Positions 35,316 through 42,286 of a stretch of 64,000 nucleotides of DNA are shown here, one piece after another. Position 1 is the first letter of the stretch; each line of letters begins with the position of its first letter. Under the pieces are notes generated by a model that ran no database searches, was not told the DNA's origin, and was given only the letters and a program-made list of their open reading frames with translations. Source of the DNA: JBOHDX01 sp050700835 (lineage in GTDB: Bacteria; Actinomycetota; Actinomycetes; Propionibacteriales; Nocardioidaceae); assembly GCA_050700835.1 (NCBI GenBank), contig JBOHDX010000080.1, positions 1 through 64,000 on the forward strand, given 5' to 3'. The translations under genes were made by a program, and so were the position numbers.

Positions 35316-36077
35316 GTGACGCTGTCCGTCGGGGGTCCGCAGCTGATCACCCTCCTGCTCGTGTCGATCCGCATCGTCGCGTGGCTCGTCGTGGTCCCGC
35401 CGTTCTCCACCAAGGCGGTGCCGTCCGCGGCCAAGGTGGTGCTCGCGGTGGCGCTGGCCATGACGATCGCCCCCAACACCAGCACTCCGCCCCCGACCGA
35501 GACGGTGACGTTGGTCGGAGAAGCCGTCGTACAAGCGCTTGTCGGCGCGTCGATGGGCTTCGTGACCTACCTGATCTTCGCCGCCATCCAAGCGGCCGGC
35601 GACCTGATCGACGTGTTCGGCGGCTTCAGCCTCGCATCCGGGTACGACCCCCTGTCACAGAACACCAACTCCGTCTTCGGCCGCCTCTACCAGATGCTCG
35701 CGACCATGCTGCTGTTCGTCACCGGCGCACACCTGATCGTGATCGGCGGCCTGCTGCACACCTTCGACGTGCTGCCGATCGGTGCCTCCATCGACATGGG
35801 TCACCTCAGCCACACCGTCATGACCGCCGCCGACGTGTTCTTCACCTGCGCCGTCCAGATCGCGCTCCCCTTGGTAGGAGTCCTGTTCGTCGCCGACCTG
35901 GGCCTTGCCCTGATGACCAAGGTGGCGCCCCAGCTGAACGCGATCCAGCTGTCCTTCCCCGCCAAGATCGCGCTGACCTTGATGGTGGTGGGGCTGTCCT
36001 TCCGGGTGCTCCCGACGGCCATGGAGCGCCTCACCGAGCTGATCACCCACGCCACCGCAGCGATCGCGGGCGGGTGA
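35316..36077 (+). CDS. fliR: Flagellar export gate protein FliR
   Basis: 253-residue membrane protein with about six hydrophobic segments. It begins with TLSVGGPQLITLLLVSIRIVAWLVVVPPF, includes GEAVVQALVGASMGFVTYLIFAAIQAAGDLIDVFGGFSLASGYDP, and ends GLSFRVLPTAMERLTELITH. It is the third member of the FliPQR complex. It starts with GTG, after fliQ, and precedes flhB by three bases. The hallmark FGGFSLASGYDP and QNTNSVFGRLYQM stretches are intact. Confidence 0.96.
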   Translation: MTLSVGGPQLITLLLVSIRIVAWLVVVPPFSTKAVPSAAKVVLAVALAMTIAPNTSTPPPTETVTLVGEAVVQALVGASMGFVTYLIFAAIQAAGDLIDVFGGFSLASGYDPLSQNTNSVFGRLYQMLATMLLFVTGAHLIVIGGLLHTFDVLPIGASIDMGHLSHTVMTAADVFFTCAVQIALPLVGVLFVADLGLALMTKVAPQLNAIQLSFPAKIALTLMVVGLSFRVLPTAMERLTELITHATAAIAGG

Positions 36078-36080
36078 GTC

Positions 36081-37217
36081 GTGTCCGGCGAGAAGACCGA
36101 GAAGGCGACCCCGAAGAAGCTCAAGGAGGGGCGCAAGGAAGGACGCACCCCGCGTACGCCCGAGCTGGGTGGTTGGGCGTCGATGCTGGTGGCCGCGGTC
36201 CTGCTGAGGTGGGCCGTCCTGCATGTGTCCGACTCGGTGCGGGAGCTGTTCATCCGGGGGAACGGGTTGATGGCTCATCCGGACACCGCTCAAGCGATCC
36301 AGCTGCTGCGCGACGGGCTGTTCACGGCGGGCACCGCCACCGTCGTGATCGGTTCGGGTGTCGCAGTGGTGGCGGTGGTCTCCTCGGTCGGACAGGGCGG
36401 ACTGCACTTCGCGACCAAGGCGGCACGCCCGAAGCTGTCGCGGCTCAACCCGCTGGCCGGGATCAAGCGGATCTTCGGACCCCAGGCGCTGTGGGAGGCC
36501 GCCAAGCTTGTCCTCAAGACCTCGCTCGTCGGGCTCCTGGTCTGGCGCACCGTGCACGGCCTGATGCCCATCGTGGGTGGCCTGATGCCGGTCGACTCGG
36601 TGATCGGCATCGTGGCGGGCCAGGTCACCGCCCTGATCCGCGACGTCGCGCTGGCCGGCCTGGCGCTGGCGGGCGCCGACTATGCGGTCCAGCGCCGGCG
36701 CACGGGCAAGCAGCTGCGGATGTCGAAGCACGAGGTCAAGCAGGAACATCGGCAGGCCGAGGGCGATCCGCACCTGAAGGGCGCCATCCGGAGCCGCCAG
36801 CTCGCGGCCGCGCGCTCCCGGATGATGTCGGCCGTACCGTTGGCCGACGTCGTGGTCACGAACCCGACGCACTATGCGGTCGCACTGGCGTACTCCCCGA
36901 GCTCCGGTGCCCCTCGGGTCGTGGCGAAGGGCGCCGGTGTGGTCGCGGCCCGGATCCGCGAGGCAGCCCGGGAGCACCGCGTACCCACGGTGGAGGACGT
37001 ACCGCTGGCCCGCGCCCTGCACGCGACCTGTGAGATCGGACAGGAGATCCCGGCCGCCTTGTTCGAGGCGGTGGCCCAGGTCCTCGCGTTCGTCCTCACG
37101 CTCTCGGCGCGCGGCTACGCCAGCGGGCACCACCGGTCGCCCCGCTCCGACCTTGCACTGCCCGAGCTGCCGCGCGGCACCCGCCGCCGGGTGGCCAACC
37201 CCTCAGGTTCGACGTGA
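36081..37217 (+). CDS. flhB: Flagellar export switch protein FlhB
   Basis: 378-residue export protein with four transmembrane helices and a cytoplasmic switch domain. N terminus SGEKTEKATPKKLKEGRKEG is the family mark. The autocleavage motif NPTH is at residues 261-264 in VVVTNPTHYAVALAY; cleavage here changes export specificity under FliK control. The C-terminal tail adds about 30 residues beyond the usual end. GTG start, three bases past fliR. The flhA promoter overlaps its 3' end, 37202-37229. Confidence 0.97.
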   Translation: MSGEKTEKATPKKLKEGRKEGRTPRTPELGGWASMLVAAVLLRWAVLHVSDSVRELFIRGNGLMAHPDTAQAIQLLRDGLFTAGTATVVIGSGVAVVAVVSSVGQGGLHFATKAARPKLSRLNPLAGIKRIFGPQALWEAAKLVLKTSLVGLLVWRTVHGLMPIVGGLMPVDSVIGIVAGQVTALIRDVALAGLALAGADYAVQRRRTGKQLRMSKHEVKQEHRQAEGDPHLKGAIRSRQLAAARSRMMSAVPLADVVVTNPTHYAVALAYSPSSGAPRVVAKGAGVVAARIREAAREHRVPTVEDVPLARALHATCEIGQEIPAALFEAVAQVLAFVLTLSARGYASGHHRSPRSDLALPELPRGTRRRVANPSGST

Positions 37218-37229
37218 CCCGGCCGATGG
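37202..37229 (+). promoter_or_regulatory. Sigma 28-type promoter of flhA, overlapping the end of flhB
   Basis: CTCAGGTTC begins at 37202, inside the last flhB codons, and GCCGATGG at 37222, with 16 bp between. The start is predicted near 37237, about 78 bases before the flhA GTG with its GAGGAG ribosome site. Confidence 0.82.
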
Positions 37230-37314
37230 GACCTCGCCAGGACGGCGACGAGTACGACCACGGACGGAAAGCCCGCGTGCGTCGTGCACGCCGAAGTCGT
37301 GAGGAGCCTGCGCG

Positions 37315-39363
37315 GTGAAGGACCAGCGCTGGAGCCAGATGGCCGTTCCCATCGGCGTTGTCCTCATCGTGGTCATGCTGGTGGTGCCGCTGCCGACGAT
37401 GCTGCTGGACCTGCTGATCGCGGCCAACATCACCGGCGCCCTGCTGATCCTGCTCACGTCGATGTTCGTCCGACGGCCGCTCGACTTCGCGGCGTTCCCA
37501 TCGCTGCTGCTGGTCGCGACGTTGTTCCGCCTGTCTCTCAATGTGTCCGCCACTCGACTTGTGCTGCTGCACGGCTTCGCCGGCAACGTCATCGACACGT
37601 TCGGCCACTTCGTCGTAGGCGGCTCCCTCGTCGTCGGCCTGATCGTGTTCGCGATCCTGCTCGTGATCCAGTTCATCGTCATCACCAACGGTGCCGGTCG
37701 GGTCGCCGAGGTGGGCGCCCGGTTCACCCTCGACGCGATGCCGGGCAAGCAGATGGCGATCGACGCCGACCTGAACTCGGGCCTGATCGACGACAACGAG
37801 GCCCGCCGGCGACGCGCCGAGGTGAGCGCGGAGGCCGACTTCTACGGCGCGATGGACGGCGCCAGCAAGTTCGTCAAGGGCGACGCGATCGCGGCCGTCA
37901 TCATCACCGTGGTCAACCTCGTCGGCGGCTTCGTCGTCGGCGTCGCCCAGAACGGCATGCCGTTCACCGACGCCATCTCGCGCTACAGCCTGCTGTCGGT
38001 CGGAGACGGCCTCGTCTCGCAGATCCCGGCGCTCCTGCTGTCGGTCGCGACCGGCCTGATCGTCACCCGCTCCACGGCCGACGAGGACATGGGCACCGAC
38101 CTGATCCGGCAGTTGACGCGCACCGCGCTCCCCCTGCGGATCGCCGGCAGCGGCGTCATCGCACTGTGCCTGGTGCCGAGCATGCCGAAGATCCCGTTCC
38201 TCGCGGTCGGGGGCGCGCTGCTCATCGCCGCCACCCGGATCAAGAGCGTCGACGACACTGCACCGGAGCCGACCGAGGGGGAGATCGTCGGCCCCCTGTC
38301 GGACTCGCCGGAGGCGCTCGCCGAGGAGATGCGGGTCGACCCGCTCGAGCTGGAGCTGGCGGCCGACGTGATCGACCTCGTGGACGCCTCCACGGGGGGC
38401 GACCTGCTGGACCGGGTGAAGGCGCTGCGCCGCAAGATCGCCCTCGACATCGGCGTCGTTGTGCCCCCGGTACGGACCCGCGACAGCCTCGAACTGCCCC
38501 TGCACACCTACGCCATCCGCCTGCACGGCGTCGAGATGGCCCGCGGCGAAGCGCCACCCGGAACCGTCCTCGCCATCGGCGACAACCTGGACAACCTGCC
38601 GGGCCGGCGTACTCAGGAGCCCGTCTTCGGACTCGCCGCCATCTGGCTGCCGGCGGAGCTGCGACACCAGGCCGAGATGGCCGGCGCCACCGTGGTAGAC
38701 CGCGCGTCGGTGGTGACCACCCACCTGGCCGAGGTCGTCCGGCAGAACTCCTCCAGCCTCGTCAGCCGCGAGGACATCCGGCTGCTCGTCGACGCGGTCA
38801 AACGCACCAACCCGGTCGTGGTGGAGGAGCTCACGCCCTCGCAGCTGTCGCTCGGGGAGATTCAGCGGGTGCTCCAGGCCCTACTCGACGAGCAGGTTCC
38901 GGTACGGGATCTGATCCGGATCTTCGAGGCCCTGTCGCTACGCGCCCGTGCCAGCAAGGACCTGGACGGCCTGGTCGAAGCGGTCCGCTCGGTGCTCGGC
39001 CCCGCGATCCTCGCGCCGTACATCAACGACGGTGCGGTCGCCGTGCTCAGCCTCGACCCGCTGCTCGAGCAGCGGATGCTGGAAGGGCTCCGGGTCACAG
39101 ATCTCGGTGCGATGCTGGCACTCGACCCTGACGTGGCGCAGTCGACCATCAACCAGCTCAGCGTGTTCCTCGAGCGGGCCGAGAACGACAACGACTCTCC
39201 AGTGCTCGTCTGTGCGCCGCAGATCCGTTCCGCCCTGCACCGGCTCGTCGCGGGCGCGCTGCCGCGATTGCCGGTCCTGTCGTACTCCGAGCTCGGCGGG
39301 AACGTCGTCGTGCGCTCCGCCGGCGTCGTCGGCATGCACGAGCAGGCCGCGGTGGGTGCCTGA
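37315..39363 (+). CDS. flhA: Flagellar export gate protein FlhA
   Basis: 682-residue export gate component. The N-terminal 300 residues form about eight transmembrane helices (WSQMAVPIGVVLIVVMLVVPLPTMLLDLLIAANITGALLILL). The FHIPEP-type conserved loop is NDNEARRRRAEVSAEADFYGAMDGASKFVKGDAIA. The cytoplasmic part has PLHTYAIRLHGVEMA and LPAELRHQAEMAGATVVDRASVVTTHLAEVV. It binds chaperone-substrate complexes and drives proton-powered export. It starts with GTG after GAGGAG and has its own promoter. Its stop shares one base with the next start. Confidence 0.97.
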   Translation: MKDQRWSQMAVPIGVVLIVVMLVVPLPTMLLDLLIAANITGALLILLTSMFVRRPLDFAAFPSLLLVATLFRLSLNVSATRLVLLHGFAGNVIDTFGHFVVGGSLVVGLIVFAILLVIQFIVITNGAGRVAEVGARFTLDAMPGKQMAIDADLNSGLIDDNEARRRRAEVSAEADFYGAMDGASKFVKGDAIAAVIITVVNLVGGFVVGVAQNGMPFTDAISRYSLLSVGDGLVSQIPALLLSVATGLIVTRSTADEDMGTDLIRQLTRTALPLRIAGSGVIALCLVPSMPKIPFLAVGGALLIAATRIKSVDDTAPEPTEGEIVGPLSDSPEALAEEMRVDPLELELAADVIDLVDASTGGDLLDRVKALRRKIALDIGVVVPPVRTRDSLELPLHTYAIRLHGVEMARGEAPPGTVLAIGDNLDNLPGRRTQEPVFGLAAIWLPAELRHQAEMAGATVVDRASVVTTHLAEVVRQNSSSLVSREDIRLLVDAVKRTNPVVVEELTPSQLSLGEIQRVLQALLDEQVPVRDLIRIFEALSLRARASKDLDGLVEAVRSVLGPAILAPYINDGAVAVLSLDPLLEQRMLEGLRVTDLGAMLALDPDVAQSTINQLSVFLERAENDNDSPVLVCAPQIRSALHRLVAGALPRLPVLSYSELGGNVVVRSAGVVGMHEQAAVGA

Positions 39364-39680
39364 TGGGGAGGAAGAAGGCGGCCCAGACCGCCGAGGGCGA
39401 GGCAGTGCCCGGAGCCGCGCCCGGAGCCGCGCCTGGCGTCGTGATCAGGCGCGACGACAACGTCAGCCCGTTGTCCGGGCCGGTGCTCCTGATCGCGCTC
39501 GCCCTCACCTCACAGGCACTGTGGGGCAGCCTCGTCGACGGTTCGATGGCGTTGTCCGAGGCCATTGTCCGGCTGCTGATCGCCTGGGGCGCCACCTGGG
39601 TCGCCGTCTCGTTGCTGGCCGCACTCGTCGGACCGGTCAAGCGCAAGCGTCCGGAGCCCGAGGATCCGGCCGACCCCTGA
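39363..39680 (+). CDS. Small two-helix membrane protein after flhA
   Basis: 105-residue protein that I do not recognise. The first 35 residues are polar Ala/Pro-rich (AAQTAEGEAVPGAAPGAAPG) and precede two hydrophobic helices: SPLSGPVLLIALALTSQALWGSLVD and RLLIAWGATWVAVSLLAALVGPV. A basic, Pro-rich tail follows (KRKRPEPEDPADP). It starts at the ATG sharing one base with the flhA stop, which implies co-translation. Its location suggests an accessory to the export gate or the motor, but nothing in the sequence names a role. Confidence 0.7.
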   Translation: MGRKKAAQTAEGEAVPGAAPGAAPGVVIRRDDNVSPLSGPVLLIALALTSQALWGSLVDGSMALSEAIVRLLIAWGATWVAVSLLAALVGPVKRKRPEPEDPADP

Positions 39681-39796
39681 CCCGCCTCCCGCCCCCATCC
39701 CCCGCTCCCAGCTCCGCGGCCCTCCCCCGCTCCACCGCTCTCCGCAGTTGCGCACGCACGGCGCGGAAGTTACGCAGTTGAGCACCTGCGCACCGA

Positions 39797-39863
39797 GGCG
39801 GTGTGGTGCCGAAGTGCGCACCATCGCCAGCACCGCGGCGGTGTGGTGCCGAAGTGCGCACCA
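39797..39863. repeat. Two copies of a 27-bp hairpin-forming repeat, period 40 bp
   Basis: GGCGGTGTGGTGCCGAAGTG followed by CGCACCA is found at 39797-39823 and 39837-39863. Inside each copy GTGGTGC and GCACCA(C) are inverted, giving a hairpin around CGAAGT. It lies in the noncoding gap after the flagellar cluster. Confidence 0.85.
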
Positions 39864-40097
39864 CTACCGCTGAATCGGTCCGACCGGCGATCCCACCCGG
39901 GGGCCCTGACCGGGACGAGCCGTCCGCGCCACAAGAGTGCGTAACTGTCGGATCACGGAGTGGGGACGGCAGCTGCGCCCGCGACCGCACTCCTCGATCG
40001 GGATGCAAAGCCCCGTACGCTACGAGGAATCACGTACTCAGACGGCACAAGCCGCCTAACCGCGTGTCCGCCATTCGGGGTGAAGCTCACTTTCCCG

Positions 40098-40129
40098 CAA
40101 ACGCGGAGTTGGTCAAACGCGGAGTTGGC
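40098..40129. repeat. Tandem 16-bp repeat upstream of the response-regulator gene
   Basis: CAAACGCGGAGTTGGT (40098-40113) is directly followed by CAAACGCGGAGTTGGC (40114-40129). It lies 69 bp before the ATG of the OmpR-type regulator and could be a regulator-binding repeat, though the 16-bp period is not the common 11 bp. Confidence 0.8.
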
Positions 40130-40197
40130 GTCGGGGCGGCGCGGCCGGCTCAGGGCGCTCTCAGCCACGGTGAGGATGATGTCGCCGTGAACGCCCG

Positions 40198-40875
40198 ATG
40201 AAGCTGCTGGTGGTCGAGGACGAGGTCCGGCTGGCGCAGACCCTTCGACGAGGTCTCGTGGCCGAGGGATTCATGGTCGACCTCGCCCACGACGGCATCG
40301 ACGCGCTGTGGATGGCTGAGTCCCGCTCCTACGACACGATCCTGCTGGATCTCATGCTGCCGAAGGTGAACGGCTATGACGTCTGCCGGCGGCTTCGCGA
40401 GCAGGAGATCTGGACGCCGGTTCTGGTGCTGACCGCCAAGGACGGCGAGTACGACCAGGCCGACGCTCTCGATCTTGGCGCGGACGACTACCTGGTCAAG
40501 CCGTTCTCGTTCGTCGTGCTCGTCGCCCGCGTGCGGGCGCTGATGCGGCGCAACCCCTCCGAGCGCCCGTCCATCCTGGAGGTCGGAGACCTGCGCCTCG
40601 ACCCGGCGACGAGGACCGTGCATCGGTCCGGCGAGCGTGTCTCGCTGACACCTCGCGAGTTCGCGCTGCTGCACCTGCTCATGCGCCGCCGCGACGTGGT
40701 GGTGTCCAAGAGCGAGATCCTCACGTCGGTGTGGGATTCGCACTATGACGGAGATGACAACGTCGTCGAGGTCTACATCAGCTATCTGCGCAAGAAGATC
40801 GACCATCCGTTCGGTCGCCACAGCATCACCACCGTCCGGGGCGCGGGCTACGGGGTCACCGATGACTCGGGCTGA
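40198..40875 (+). CDS. OmpR-family response regulator
   Basis: 225-residue response regulator. Receiver: acidic residues in VVEDE, phospho-acceptor Asp51 in TILLDLMLPKVNG, Lys in YLVKPFSF. The winged-helix domain includes RSGERVSLTPREFALLHLLMRRRDVVVSKSEILTSVWD and DNVVEVYISYLRKKID. The stop overlaps the kinase ATG by 14 bases. It is followed, on the opposite strand, by an FtsX-type ABC system with two ATPases, which is often a target of such two-component systems for envelope stress or antibiotic export. The target here is an inference. Confidence 0.9.
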   Translation: MKLLVVEDEVRLAQTLRRGLVAEGFMVDLAHDGIDALWMAESRSYDTILLDLMLPKVNGYDVCRRLREQEIWTPVLVLTAKDGEYDQADALDLGADDYLVKPFSFVVLVARVRALMRRNPSERPSILEVGDLRLDPATRTVHRSGERVSLTPREFALLHLLMRRRDVVVSKSEILTSVWDSHYDGDDNVVEVYISYLRKKIDHPFGRHSITTVRGAGYGVTDDSG

Positions 40876-42286
40876 GCACGCGCCACGCCCGGACGGGCAA
40901 CGGCGCCGCGCCGCAGGGGTACGCCTGCGTACCTCCGCGGCCGCGACCGGAGTCGTGGCCCTCGCGTTGGTCGGGGCCGGCGCCGCGTTCATCGTGCTCC
41001 AGCAGCGCTCGCTGGAGCAGACGCTGACGACGCTCACCCAGCAACAGGCTCGTGAGCTGGCCAACGAGCTGGCCACGCAGCCGCCCAAGGTCGTCGCCGA
41101 CACGTCGCTGCGCGGCGGCAGCGCCGACACGGCAGTGGTCCAGATCGTCGACCGTCACGGCCGCGTCCTGGCAGCGAGCCCGTCGGTCAGGCGGCAACCC
41201 GCGCTCACAGGGGTCTTCCCCGAGCCGGGGCAGGAGCGGGTGGTCCGGGTCGGACGGCTCTCGATCGGGGAGAACGAGCCCTTTCTGCTCGTCATCCGCG
41301 GGGTACGCACGCGCACCGGTGACGTAGCCCTCGTCGCCGCGCAGAGCCTGGAGAGCATTCAGCAGAGCACGTCGGTCGACACCACCCTGCTGGCCATCGG
41401 GACGCCGCTGTTGTTGATCGTGGTGGCTGTGACGTCGTGGTGGATCACCGGCCGCGCGTTGGCGCCGGTGGAACGGATCCGCCGGCGGGTGGCCGGCATC
41501 ACCGGATCGGATCTCTCCGAACGCGTCCCGGTGCCGGCCAGCGACGACGAGATCGGCCGACTGGCACTGACCATGAACGACATGCTGGCGCGGCTCGACA
41601 CGAGCACGCGGGCGCAACGGCGGTTCGTCGCCGATGCGTCACACGAGCTGCGGAGCCCGTTGGCTGGCATCCAGGCCTCGATCGAAGTGGGCCAGGCACA
41701 CCCGGATGCGACGGACTGGAGCCAGACCTCCGAAGACGTGCTGGCGGAGACGGCTCGCCTGCAGTCGCTGGTGGACGACCTTCTGCTGCTCGCCCGTGCC
41801 GGGGAAGGTCAGCTGGCGCCGCGCCGGGAGGACGTCGACCTCGACGACCTCGCGCGCCAAGAGGCGGATCGGTTGCGCCGCGGCGGCGCTGTGACTGTCG
41901 GCGGCGAGATCCTGCCAGTGCGAGTCAGTGGTGACCCGCACCAGTTGGCGCGGGCGGTCCGCAACCTCTGCGACAACGCCGCACGGCACGCATCCACCGC
42001 GGTCCGCCTGTCGACGTACCGCGATCTGGACAACGCCGTGCTCGAGATCGCCGACGACGGACCCGGCGTCGCCGTGGCGGACCGGGAGCGGGTGTTCGAG
42101 CGCTTCGTCCGGCTGTCGGACAGCCGGCAGCGCGCCAGCGGAGGTGCCGGCCTTGGCCTCGCCATCGTCCGCGAGATCGCGCACGCGCACGGCGGCGAGG
42201 TCAGCTTCGGCGGTCCCACGGTGCCGGGACGTACCGGCGCAACCGTGCGACTCCGGCTGCCGGTCAGCTCTCCCGCAACACGCTGA
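40862..42286 (+). CDS. HAMP-domain sensor histidine kinase
   Basis: 474-residue membrane kinase. Transmembrane helices near residues 24-45 and 174-196 flank an external sensor region of about 130 residues (QQRSLEQTLTTLTQQQARELANELATQ). A HAMP domain follows (RALAPVERIRRRVAGITGSDLSERVPVPASDDEIGRLALTMNDML). The H-box FVADASHELRSPLAGI has His261, and the ATPase has NLCDNAARHA, DDGPGVA and GGAGLGLAIV. It starts at the ATG overlapping the regulator. It converges with the ABC permease, with a 23-base 3' overlap. Confidence 0.9.
   Translation: MTRAEHAPRPDGQRRRAAGVRLRTSAAATGVVALALVGAGAAFIVLQQRSLEQTLTTLTQQQARELANELATQPPKVVADTSLRGGSADTAVVQIVDRHGRVLAASPSVRRQPALTGVFPEPGQERVVRVGRLSIGENEPFLLVIRGVRTRTGDVALVAAQSLESIQQSTSVDTTLLAIGTPLLLIVVAVTSWWITGRALAPVERIRRRVAGITGSDLSERVPVPASDDEIGRLALTMNDMLARLDTSTRAQRRFVADASHELRSPLAGIQASIEVGQAHPDATDWSQTSEDVLAETARLQSLVDDLLLLARAGEGQLAPRREDVDLDDLARQEADRLRRGGAVTVGGEILPVRVSGDPHQLARAVRNLCDNAARHASTAVRLSTYRDLDNAVLEIADDGPGVAVADRERVFERFVRLSDSRQRASGGAGLGLAIVREIAHAHGGEVSFGGPTVPGRTGATVRLRLPVSSPATR

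Larger units (their letters stand above)
39681..40197. other. 517-bp repeat-rich gap after the flagellar locus
   Basis: No supported gene. It contains a 40-bp-period repeat (39797-39863) of hairpin-forming units, a 16-bp tandem repeat (40098-40129) about 70 bp before the response regulator, and a CACTTTCCCGCAA motif shared with the gap at 47.3 kb. Base composition is slightly lower in GC than the genes. Confidence 0.7.

Noticed and set aside
39803..40201. Possible gene in the gap before the response regulator
   Set aside because: It overlaps short tandem repeats and the promoter area, has no ribosome site and no recognised protein.
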